Positions 1 to 7,575 of a stretch of 19,071 nt of DNA are shown here, in pieces. Positions within the stretch are counted from its first letter, which is position 1, and each line of letters starts with the position of its first letter. A program made the position numbers and the translations under genes. The stretch is taken from assembly GCA_964512305.1 (NCBI GenBank), contig CAZEIW010000025.1:1-19071 (forward strand), given 5' to 3'. Below the pieces are notes generated by a model. That model saw only the letters and a list, made by a program, of their open reading frames with translations, was not told the DNA's origin and searched no databases. Source of the stretch: CAZEIW01 sp964512305 (GTDB lineage: Bacteria; Pseudomonadota; Gammaproteobacteria; Burkholderiales; Burkholderiaceae_F).

Positions 1-665
1 GCCGGCACGGCGGACGCGGTCGCGGCCGCGGTGCTTACGGCCGGGCGCACCGTGGCATGCATCGCCGTGGACTGGGCCACCTTGATGCGGGGCGCCGCCG
101 CCGCACTCGCGACTTTCGGCGCGGATGCCGGCAGCGCCACGACCTCAGGCGCCGCAGGCAGGTCGACGACCGCCTGCGCCAGCCCGATCGATCCCGCTGG
201 GCGGGCGAGCGCCTCGGACTTCACGACCCGCGCCTCCTCGCCGTGCTCGAGCACGAGGTGCTGGCCGATCCGCAGTCGGAGCGGGCTCGGATACGCGTAC
301 AGGGTGCCCGTGACGTGGTCGACGAAGACCCCGACCGAACCGAACGGCAGCAGCGCCTGCTCGAGCCCGCTGCGGCGGGGCTCGACGGTCGCGGTGGCCA
401 CCTGAGTGCCCCGCCGGCATTCGACCTGCAGCTCCGACGAGGAGCGGCGCACCTCGACCTCGGTGGCCGGGGCGGCGGCCGTCACCGCGGATGCGCTTCC
501 GGTCGCGTTGGAGACCGAGCAGTCGAACCCTGCCACCGGACGATCGTGCCCGTCCAGCGCTTCGATCTGCACGGTCTGGGTGATGTGGCCGGTGATCGTC
601 GCACACCCGCTGCTGGCGACCCCCAGGAACGCCGCCACCAGCCACAAGACCCGTCCAAATCTCAT
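1..665 (-). CDS. Small lipoprotein of unknown function (3' end beyond window)
   Basis: The frame is open from an ATG at 665 to the left window edge, giving at least 221 residues. The start is supported by AGGAGA seven bases upstream. The N-terminus has a short basic and hydrophobic signal ending ASSGC, with Cys21 as the likely lipidated residue, although the serine at -3 makes the lipobox weak. Residues about 21-125 form a compact domain (CATITGHITQTVQIEA, then VEVRRSSSELQVECRR, then VDHVTGTLYAYPSPLRL). This matches the next gene almost throughout, so the two are paralogues. The pattern 'T-x-T-V, RSSS-L-V-C, D-x-x-TG-x-x-YP' recalls a widespread group of uncharacterised outer-membrane lipoproteins with a PEGA-like fold; that resemblance is from memory. 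After residue 130 the sequence becomes Ala/Pro/Thr-rich and low in complexity, which the neighbour lacks. No function can be assigned. Confidence 0.8.
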   Translation of the reverse strand, partial: MRFGRVLWLVAAFLGVASSGCATITGHITQTVQIEALDGHDRPVAGFDCSVSNATGSASAVTAAAPATEVEVRRSSSELQVECRRGTQVATATVEPRRSGLEQALLPFGSVGVFVDHVTGTLYAYPSPLRLRIGQHLVLEHGEEARVVKSEALARPAGSIGLAQAVVDLPAAPEVVALPASAPKVASAAAAPRIKVAQSTAMHATVRPAVSTAAATASAVP

Positions 666-790
666 CGGATGTCTCCTGCTCGACGCGCACGCAGTGCTCG
701 TCATCCGTGAATTTCGGCAGCGGCGCCGGCGACTTGAGGGCGAGCCGATAGCCGCCTGTCGGCGGGACGGGCGGCGGCCCGGGCGGGACC

Positions 791-1273
791 TCAGTGCATC
801 TCGGCCTGCAAACCCGGTGTCGGGTGGCCGGCGAGATCGTCGTAGGCGTCGAAGACCAGGTGCTGGCCGACGTGCAGCCGCAACCAGGAGGGATAGGCGT
901 ACTTGTATCCGGTGAGGTGATCGATGACGACGTAGGCGGTGCCCCCGGGCAGCAACACCGACGCCGCATTGAGCGCGCGGCCGCGCGAGATCGCCGTGGC
1001 CTGGGCAACCTGGTCGCCGCGACGGCACTCGATGTGCAGGTCGGACGACGAGCGCCGCACGTTCAGGTTGAACATCGGGGAGTCGCCGTAGTAATCGGCA
1101 TAGGCATTGAAGACGTGGCAGCGCATGCCTTCGATCGGATGGTCGGCGGCGTCCACGGTCTGAACCTGGATCAGCTGCGTCGGCTCGCCGTTGATCGTGG
1201 CGCAGGCGCCCAACCCGGCGGCCGCCAGCAGGGGAAGCGCAGCGCGCAGCAGGCGGCGAGCGGGGGTTGGCAT
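791..1273 (-). CDS. Small lipoprotein, paralogue of the neighbouring lipoprotein
   Basis: It encodes 160 residues. The signal peptide ends with a textbook lipobox LGAC (Cys24), so the product should be lipid-anchored and exported. The same frame extends to a GTG at 1339, but the ATG at 1273 is preferred because it gives a normal-length lipoprotein signal; neither start has a clear ribosome binding site. The mature domain carries LNVRRSSSDLHIECRRGDQV and VIDHLTGYKYAYPSWLRL. These align with the same blocks in the gene at 1-665, which lies 125 bases downstream on the same strand. The two probably arose by tandem duplication and may be co-transcribed. One extra stretch, NAYADYYGDSPMFN, is absent from the paralogue, and the long Ala/Pro tail of the paralogue is absent here. 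Function unknown; a cell-envelope role is inferred only from the lipidation signal. Confidence 0.8.
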   Translation of the reverse strand: MPTPARRLLRAALPLLAAAGLGACATINGEPTQLIQVQTVDAADHPIEGMRCHVFNAYADYYGDSPMFNLNVRRSSSDLHIECRRGDQVAQATAISRGRALNAASVLLPGGTAYVVIDHLTGYKYAYPSWLRLHVGQHLVFDAYDDLAGHPTPGLQAEMH

Positions 1274-1527
1274 CGAGGGCGTCACGAAGGATTCCGGTGA
1301 GGCTGGCGACTCGATATTACGGATCCGTGCCAGGTTCACCAGTCGCGCCGGAGGCAGGCAAACGGACTAGGGATTCGGTCGTACCCGCCCCGTGCGCAGC
1401 GCAACAGATGCCTCGTCTGAAGCCTGAGCCAAGTCACATAATGGATTGTTTTAAAAGACTTTTCGCAGGAGAGCTCGACTCCGGAAGGAAGGGCGGGGCG
1501 CGGGGGCTCCCCGTGCGGCCCGCCGGC
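1274..1527. other. Intergenic region between uvrA and the lipoprotein pair
   Basis: 254 bases with no convincing gene. The only standout is an AT-rich island at about 1435-1463 (ACATAATGGATTGTTTTAAA), unusual in this GC-rich window. It lies about 165 bases upstream of the leftward lipoprotein gene and is a reasonable place for its promoter, but no clean -35/-10 pair can be assigned. No terminator hairpin with a T-run follows the uvrA stop. Confidence 0.35.
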
Positions 1528-4500
1528 CTACCGGCCGCCGAAGCGGCGCTTCAGCGCCTCGCCTGTCGGCGACACGCAGCCCGCGATCAGCTCCGGCGCT
1601 CCTTGCGCCACGACGCGCCCGCCCGCGTCTCCGCCCTCCGGGCCCAGGTCCACGACCCAGTCCGCCTCGGCGATCACGTCCAGGTTGTGCTCGATGACGA
1701 CGACGGTGTTGCCGGCGTCGACCAGCCGATGGATCACGCGCAGCAGCATCTCGACGTCCGCCATCGACAGCCCGACCGTCGGCTCGTCCAGCACGTACAG
1801 CGTGCCGCCCGAAGCGGCGGCCCGCATGCCGGGCAGGGGCTCCGGCGCGGGGCGCGCCTTGGCCAGTTCGGTGACGAGCTTGATGCGCTGGGCCTCGCCC
1901 CCCGAAAGCGTCGGCGAAGCCTGCCCCAGCGTCAGATACCCGAGGCCGACGTCGTGCAGCAGCTGCAGCGGATGCGCGATCGACGGGCTGGTCGCGAACA
2001 GCTCGAGCGCCTGGTCGACCTCCATTTTCAGCACGTCGCCGATGCTGTGGCCGCGCCACTTGACGTCCAGCGTCGAGCGTTCGAAGCGCCGGCCGCCGCA
2101 GGCGTCGCAGACCACCTTGACGTCGGGCAGGAAGCTCATCTCGATCGTGCGCAGGCCTTGCCCCTCGCAGCCGGGGCAGCGCCCGCCCGCGGTGTTGAAG
2201 GAGAACCGGCTGGCGGTATAGCCGCGCATTTGCGCTTCGACCGTCTCCGCGAAACGCTTGCGGATGGCGTCCCAGAACCCGACATAGGTTGCCGGGCACG
2301 AGCGCGGCGTCTTGCCGATCGGCGTCTGTTCGACCTCGAGCACGCGCGCCACCGCCTGCCAGCCGTCGATGCGCTCGCAGCCGACCCAGCGCGGCGCCTC
2401 CGCGGGCTCGACCTTGCCGCCGTCGCGGGCCGCCGCGCCGCGTTTCGACCCGCCCTTCGATGCGCCGCTGCCGATCGCGGCGCGCAGGTTCGCGAGCAGC
2501 ACGTCGCGCGCCAGCGTCGATTTGCCGCTGCCCGAAACGCCGGTGACGACGCTCAGGCGCGCGAGCGGAAACTCGGCGTCGAGGCGCTTCAGGTTGTGCA
2601 GCTGTGCCGCCCGCACATGCAGCCGCGGCACCCCCGCGGCATCCGTTCGCCGCGCGGCCATCGGCGCCTTCGCCAGTCGCAGGTAGCGGCCGGTCACCGA
2701 CTCCGCGCTCGCGACCAGGTCGTCGATCCTTCCCGTGGCGACCACGCGCCCGCCGCGCGTGCCCGCGCCCGGGCCGATGTCGATCAGGTGCTGCGCGCTG
2801 CGGATCGTGTCTTCGTCGTGCTCGACCACGACCAGCGTGTTGCCGCGCGTCTGCAGCTTGGCCAGCGCCTCGAGCAGGATGCGGTTGTCGCGCGCGTGCA
2901 GCCCGATCGTCGGTTCGTCGAGGACGTAGCACACGCCCTGCAGGTTGGAGCCGAGCTGCGCCGCCAGCCTGATGCGCTGCGACTCCCCACCGGACAGCGT
3001 GGGCGCGGCGCGGTCGAGCGACAGGTAGCCGAGACCGACCTCGCACAGGAAGTCGAGACGGGCGCGGATCTCGGTCACCACGTCGCGCGCGATCAGCGCG
3101 TCGCGCCCCGCGAGGTTCAGCCCGCCGGCCCACGCGCGCGCCTGCTCGACGGTCATCGCGCCGAGCTCGGCGATCGAGCGCCCTTCGAAGCGCACCGCGC
3201 GGGCGACCGGATTGAGCCGCTCGCCGTGGCACGTCTCGCACGGCGACTCCTCGCCCTCGTACCACTCGTTCCACCAGATCTCCTCGCCGCTGTGCTCGGC
3301 CTCGAAGCCGGCCAGCTTCAGGCCGGTGCCGAAGCAGTCGGGACACCAGCCGTGCTTCGAGTTGTACGAGAACAGCCGCGGGTCCGGCTCGGGAAACGAT
3401 CGGCCGCAGGACGGGCACGCACGCTTGGTCGAGAACACCCGCTGCTCGAGCGCGACCGGCCGGCCGCTCGCGATCGATTCGCGCAGGCGCACCAGCGGCC
3501 AGACCAGGTCGACCACGCCGTGGCCGTGCTCGAGGCCTTTTGCCAGCAGCTCGCGCAGCCGCGGCTCGTTCTCCGGCTGCACCAGGAGATCGCCGACCGG
3601 CAGGTCGATCGTGTGCTCGCGAAAGCGGTCGAGGCGGGGCCACGGCGCGGTCGGCACGAAGCCGCCGTCGACGCGCAGGTGGCTGTGGCCGCGGCCGGCC
3701 GCCCACTTGGCGAGGTCCGTGTAATAGCCCTTGCGGTTGACGATCAGCCGCGCCAGCACGCCGACTTCCTGGCCGCGCAGGTCGCGCAGCACGGCCGCCG
3801 CGATCGCATCGAACGACTGCGGCGTCACGGCAACCTTGCAGTCCGGACAGAACTGGATGCCGAGCTTCACGTACAGAAGCCGCAGGAAATGGTGGATCTC
3901 GGTCTGCGTGGCCACCGTGCTCTTGCGCCCGCCGCGGCTCACGCGCTGCTCGATCGCGACGGTCGGCGGAATGCCGTAGATCGCATCGACGTCCGGCCGC
4001 GCCGCGGGCTGGACGATCGAGCGCGCGTACGCGTTGAGCGACTCCAGGTACCGGCGCTGGCCCTCGTTGAACAGGATGTCGAAAGCGAGCGTGGATTTGC
4101 CGCTGCCGGAGACGCCGGTGATGACGGTGAACGTGTCGCGCGGGATCGTGACGTCGATGCCCTTCAGGTTGTGCTCGCGCGCGTTGCGGATTTCGATGGC
4201 TTCGCCGGCCGCCCTCACCCCCGGCCCCTCTCCCGCCGCCGCCTCCATGACCCGCAGTTCCTCCCCTCTCCCGCCTGCGGGAGAGGGGCCGGGGGTGAGG
4301 GGAGAGGGGCCGGGGGTGAGGGCCAGCGCCACCTCATACTCCCTCAACGCCCGCCCCGTATGCGACGACCGATGCGCCGCGACCTCCCCCGGCGTCCCCG
4401 CCACCACGACCTCGCCCCCCGCGTCCCCGCCCTCGGGCCCGAGGTCGACGATCCAGTCCGCCGCCCGGATCACATCCAGGTTGTGCTCGATCACCACCAG

Positions 4501-7377
4501 CGAGTGGCCAGCCGTCAGCAGCTTGCGCAGCGCGCGCATCAGGCGCGAGATGTCCTCGAAGTGCAGCCCGGTCGTCGGCTCGTCGAACAGCAGCAGCGAG
4601 CCGGTGCGCGCGAGCCGGGTCGCGTCGATGCCGGTCTTCGCCGCCTCGGCGAGGAAGCCCGCGATCTTGAGCCGCTGCGCCTCGCCGCCCGACAGGGTCG
4701 GCACCGGCTGGCCGAGCCGCAGGTAGTCGAGGCCGACGTCCTGCAGCGGGGCCAGCGCGCGCACGACTTCGGGATCCCCTTTGAACAGGACGAGCGCCTC
4801 GGACACGGTCAGTTCGAGCGTGTCGGCGATCGACAGCTCGCGGCCGCCGCGCACGAGGCGCACCTCGAGCACCTCCGCGCGGAATCGCCTGCCATCGCAG
4901 TCGGGACAGCGCAGGTAGACGTCGGAGAGGAACTGCATCTCCACGTGCTCGAAGCCGTTGCCGCCGCAGGTCGGGCAGCGGCCATCGCCTGCATTGAAGC
5001 TGAAGGTGCCGGGCTTGTAGGCGCGCTCGCGCGCCAGCGGCGCCTGCGCGTACAGGCGCCGGATCGGATCGAACGCGCCGACGTAGCTGGCCGGGTTCGA
5101 TCGCGTCGTCTTGCCGATCGGCGACTGGTCGACCAGCGCGACCTCGGCGATCAGGTCCGCCCCGAGGCAGCGGTCGTGCGCGCCGGGCGTTTCGGTCGGC
5201 TTGCCTTTGGCCTTGCGAAGCGCCGGGTAGAGCACGTCCTGCACCAGCGTCGACTTGCCCGAGCCCGAGACGCCGGTGACGACGATCAGGCGGTTGAGCG
5301 GGAACTCGACCGAAACGCTCTTCAGGTTGTGCTCGCGCGCGCCCTCGAGCACCACGCGCGGCGTGCCGGGCTCGACCCGGCGCGGTTGCGGCACCTCGAC
5401 CCTGCGCCGGCCGCCCAGGTACTCGCCGGTCAGCGTGGCTGCGCGCTGCAGTTCGCGCGGCGGGCCCTCGAAGACGACCGTGCCGCCGCGCTCGCCCGGC
5501 CCCGGCCCCATGTCGAGCACCCGGTCGGCCGCCAGCATCACCTGCGGGTCGTGCTCGACCACCACCAGCGAGTTGCCGGCATCGCGCAGGCGCTCCATCA
5601 CGCCGATCACGCGATGCATGTCGCGCGGATGCAGGCCGACCGACGGCTCGTCGAGCACGAACAGCGTGTTGACGAGCGAGGTGCCGAGCGCCGTGGTCAG
5701 GTTGATCCGCTGCACCTCGCCGCCGGACAGCGTGCGGCTTTGCCGGTCGAGCGACAGATAGCCGAGGCCGACCTCGCAGACGAAGCGCAGGCGCGAGCGC
5801 ACCTCGGCGAGCAGCAGCTCGGTGGCCTCGTCGAGCGAGCCTTCGAAGCGCAGTCCGTCGAAGAACGCGCGCAGGCGCTGTGCCGGCAGCAGCATCAGGT
5901 CGTGCAGCGACAGGCCCGGGAGCGCCGCCAGCTGCGCGTCGGACCACTGCGCCTGCACGGGCCTGACGCGCGGGTAGCGCGGATCCGGGGGCTCGACCGA
6001 GTCGCCCACGCGCCACAGCAGCGCGTCGGGCTTGAGCCGCGTGCCCGCGCACGCGCCGCAGGGCGTGTAGGCGCGGTAGCGCGACAGCAGGACGCGGATG
6101 TGCATCTTGTACGCCTTCGACTCGAGCCAGCCGAAGAAGCGCTTGACCCCGTACCACTGCGTGTTCCACTTGCCGCGCCATGCCGGGTCGCCGTCGAGGA
6201 CCCACTGCCTTTCGCGCTCGCTCAGCTGGCGCCAGGGCCGGTCGAGGTCGACGCCGGCCTTCGGCGCGTACTTCTCCAGGTCGCGCTGGCACTCGGCGAA
6301 GCTCTTGGTCTGCCACGGCTTGACCGCCCCGGCGCGCAGGCTCTTGCCCGGGTCCGGAATCACGAGGCCGAAGTCGACCCCGATCACCCGCCCGAACCCG
6401 CGGCAGGTCTCGCACGCGCCCAGCGGCGAGTTGAATGAAAACGTGCTCGGCAGCACCTCCGAGTAGTGGATGTCGCAGTCCGCGCAGTGAAGGTCGGAGG
6501 AGAACTTCCAGACCGGCCGTGCGCCGTCCGCGTTGTCATGGCCGGGCTTGTCCCGGCCATCCACGTCGGTGCGGGCTAGATGCGCTTCGTCCTGCACCGA
6601 CCCCCGGGTCAAGCCCGGGGGCAGGCTCTCGGATCCCCGGGACTCCGCCCGGGGATGACCCTGAGTCCGCTCAGACTCCTCCACCTGCACATCCACCCGT
6701 CCCGCGCCGAACCGCATCGCGGTCTCGATCGACTCGACCAGCCGCTGTCGATCAACGCTCCCCACGCGCAGCCGGTCCTGCACCACATCGATCACCTGGG
6801 ACTCGCCGACCGTCCGCTGTGCGAACACGCGCGTATACCCCTGGGCCTGCAGATGTGCGCGGATCTCGTCCTCGCTGAAGTTGCGCGGCACCGCGACCGG
6901 AAACGTGATGACCAGCCGCGGGTCGCCGTGCTCGACCGCGCGCCGCTGCAGCTCGTCGGTGACGCTGGCCGGCGTGTCGCGCCGCACCGGACGCGCGCAG
7001 CGGCGGCAGAAGAGGCGCCCGGCGCGCGCGAACAGCAGCTTCAGGTGGTCGTTCAACTCGGTCATCGTGCCGACCGTGCTGCGCGAGGTGCGCACCGGGT
7101 TGGTCTGGTCGATCGCGATCGCCGGCGGCACGCCGTCGATCCGGTCGACCGCGGGCCGGTCCATGCGGTCGAGGAACTGCCGCGCGTACGGGGAGAACGT
7201 CTCGACGTAGCGCCGCTGCCCCTCCGCGTACAGCGTGTCGAACACGAGCGAGCTCTTGCCCGAGCCCGACACGCCGGTGACCACGATCAGCTCGCCGGTC
7301 GGCAGATCGAGGTCGAGATTGCGCAGGTTGTTCTGGCGCGCACCGCGGATGCGGATCGCGCGATCGGGAACGGGCAT
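1528..7377 (-). CDS. uvrA: Tandem (dimeric-form) UvrA-type excinuclease ATPase, four ABC cassettes
   Basis: It encodes 1949 residues, about twice a normal UvrA (about 940). Residues 1 to about 1018 and about 1057 to 1949 are each a complete UvrA, the damage-recognising ATPase of nucleotide excision repair that partners UvrB. Walker A motifs GVSGSGKS centre on Lys41, Lys708, Lys1094 and Lys1619. LSGGE signatures begin at 550, 895, 1461 and 1824. Walker B (LDEP or FDEP) and H-loop (EHD or EHN) motifs are present in all four cassettes. Both C-terminal zinc modules are intact (Cys801/804/824/827 and 1734/1737/1757/1760), as are CXXC pairs of the insertion modules. The fourth cassette reads GLSMAD where the others read GLHxxD. 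The ATG at 7377 is chosen because homology begins there; an in-frame upstream start at 7449 adds 24 unlike residues. Residues 240-282 and 1019-1056 are encoded by palindromic repeats. From memory, fused UvrAs occur in some proteobacteria. Whether this replaces or supplements ordinary UvrA cannot be told here. Confidence 0.95.
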   Translation of the reverse strand: MPVPDRAIRIRGARQNNLRNLDLDLPTGELIVVTGVSGSGKSSLVFDTLYAEGQRRYVETFSPYARQFLDRMDRPAVDRIDGVPPAIAIDQTNPVRTSRSTVGTMTELNDHLKLLFARAGRLFCRRCARPVRRDTPASVTDELQRRAVEHGDPRLVITFPVAVPRNFSEDEIRAHLQAQGYTRVFAQRTVGESQVIDVVQDRLRVGSVDRQRLVESIETAMRFGAGRVDVQVEESERTQGHPRAESRGSESLPPGLTRGSVQDEAHLARTDVDGRDKPGHDNADGARPVWKFSSDLHCADCDIHYSEVLPSTFSFNSPLGACETCRGFGRVIGVDFGLVIPDPGKSLRAGAVKPWQTKSFAECQRDLEKYAPKAGVDLDRPWRQLSERERQWVLDGDPAWRGKWNTQWYGVKRFFGWLESKAYKMHIRVLLSRYRAYTPCGACAGTRLKPDALLWRVGDSVEPPDPRYPRVRPVQAQWSDAQLAALPGLSLHDLMLLPAQRLRAFFDGLRFEGSLDEATELLLAEVRSRLRFVCEVGLGYLSLDRQSRTLSGGEVQRINLTTALGTSLVNTLFVLDEPSVGLHPRDMHRVIGVMERLRDAGNSLVVVEHDPQVMLAADRVLDMGPGPGERGGTVVFEGPPRELQRAATLTGEYLGGRRRVEVPQPRRVEPGTPRVVLEGAREHNLKSVSVEFPLNRLIVVTGVSGSGKSTLVQDVLYPALRKAKGKPTETPGAHDRCLGADLIAEVALVDQSPIGKTTRSNPASYVGAFDPIRRLYAQAPLARERAYKPGTFSFNAGDGRCPTCGGNGFEHVEMQFLSDVYLRCPDCDGRRFRAEVLEVRLVRGGRELSIADTLELTVSEALVLFKGDPEVVRALAPLQDVGLDYLRLGQPVPTLSGGEAQRLKIAGFLAEAAKTGIDATRLARTGSLLLFDEPTTGLHFEDISRLMRALRKLLTAGHSLVVIEHNLDVIRAADWIVDLGPEGGDAGGEVVVAGTPGEVAAHRSSHTGRALREYEVALALTPGPSPLTPGPSPAGGRGEELRVMEAAAGEGPGVRAAGEAIEIRNAREHNLKGIDVTIPRDTFTVITGVSGSGKSTLAFDILFNEGQRRYLESLNAYARSIVQPAARPDVDAIYGIPPTVAIEQRVSRGGRKSTVATQTEIHHFLRLLYVKLGIQFCPDCKVAVTPQSFDAIAAAVLRDLRGQEVGVLARLIVNRKGYYTDLAKWAAGRGHSHLRVDGGFVPTAPWPRLDRFREHTIDLPVGDLLVQPENEPRLRELLAKGLEHGHGVVDLVWPLVRLRESIASGRPVALEQRVFSTKRACPSCGRSFPEPDPRLFSYNSKHGWCPDCFGTGLKLAGFEAEHSGEEIWWNEWYEGEESPCETCHGERLNPVARAVRFEGRSIAELGAMTVEQARAWAGGLNLAGRDALIARDVVTEIRARLDFLCEVGLGYLSLDRAAPTLSGGESQRIRLAAQLGSNLQGVCYVLDEPTIGLHARDNRILLEALAKLQTRGNTLVVVEHDEDTIRSAQHLIDIGPGAGTRGGRVVATGRIDDLVASAESVTGRYLRLAKAPMAARRTDAAGVPRLHVRAAQLHNLKRLDAEFPLARLSVVTGVSGSGKSTLARDVLLANLRAAIGSGASKGGSKRGAAARDGGKVEPAEAPRWVGCERIDGWQAVARVLEVEQTPIGKTPRSCPATYVGFWDAIRKRFAETVEAQMRGYTASRFSFNTAGGRCPGCEGQGLRTIEMSFLPDVKVVCDACGGRRFERSTLDVKWRGHSIGDVLKMEVDQALELFATSPSIAHPLQLLHDVGLGYLTLGQASPTLSGGEAQRIKLVTELAKARPAPEPLPGMRAAASGGTLYVLDEPTVGLSMADVEMLLRVIHRLVDAGNTVVVIEHNLDVIAEADWVVDLGPEGGDAGGRVVAQGAPELIAGCVSPTGEALKRRFGGR
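4211..4322. repeat. Composite palindromic repeat (40-bp family) in-frame in uvrA
   Basis: The segment holds one inverted copy (4211-4236) and one direct copy (4261-4301) of the core GCGGGAGAGGGGCCGGGGGT. The last 21 bases are then duplicated exactly in tandem (4280-4300 and 4301-4321), giving the peptide LTPGPSPLTPGPSP on the uvrA strand. All of it is read through in uvrA as residues 1019-1056, exactly in the linker between the two UvrA halves. The same core recurs at 7766-7807 and 12299-12336. Confidence 0.85.
6534..6660. repeat. 127-bp palindrome-ended repeat, copy 1, in-frame in uvrA
   Basis: The left end (6534-6566) contains ATGGCCGGG-cttgt-CCCGGCCAT and the right end (6632-6660) contains ATCCCCGGG-actccg-CCCGGGGAT. 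A further hairpin, CCCCCGGG-tcaag-CCCGGGGG, lies between them. A second copy of nearly the same length occurs at 17521-17646, with the ends well conserved and the centre diverged. In uvrA the element is translated as residues 240-282 (including DGRDKPGHDN), just before the CXXC pair at 298/301. It therefore extends the first-half insertion module without breaking the frame. Confidence 0.85.
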
Positions 7378-7455
7378 GGGATCGCAGGTCGGGACGTTCG
7401 CGGTGGGGGACCGCGCGAGCCCAAGTCTATCCAATGGACCACCGCGCACCCGACA

Positions 7456-7480
7456 GGGTCAAGGAGCGGCGAATTGACCC
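7456..7480. promoter_or_regulatory. Inverted repeat in the divergent uvrA / TonB-like promoter region
   Basis: GGGTCAA (7456-7462) and TTGACCC (7474-7480) form a perfect 7-base inverted repeat separated by 11 bases. It sits midway in the 198-base divergent gap between uvrA and the gene at 7576. The spacing would suit a dimeric regulator, but the right arm also resembles a -35 box, so this may be coincidence. No LexA box (CTGT-N8-ACAG) was seen in this gap. Confidence 0.25.
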
Positions 7481-7575
7481 TGCGCCCCGCCGTTTATCGG
7501 GACTTGGCGCCGCAGGCGAAGCGCGGACGATTCAAATCGAACCGGGGCTGCGGCGACGGCCGCGACCGAAGCGAG

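Noticed and set aside
145..1008. A 287-codon minus-strand frame overlapping both lipoprotein genes
   Set aside because: It is out of frame with both lipoproteins, has no signal or domain, and is strongly Arg/Gly/Pro-biased.
4211..4322. CRISPR array suggested by repeated short palindromes
   Set aside because: There are only two or three partial copies with no regular unique spacers, and no cas genes are in the window.
1267..6438. A 1723-codon open frame on the plus strand opposite uvrA
   Set aside because: It is antisense to a gene with unmistakable UvrA motifs. Its product is an Arg/Ala/Gln/His-rich string with no domain, as expected where high GC content depletes stops.
6580..7575. Upstream extension of the TonB-like gene
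   Set aside because: The frame is open, but it covers the antisense of the uvrA 5' end and reads as Arg/His/Asp-rich sequence. The membrane anchor and plausible start are at 7576.
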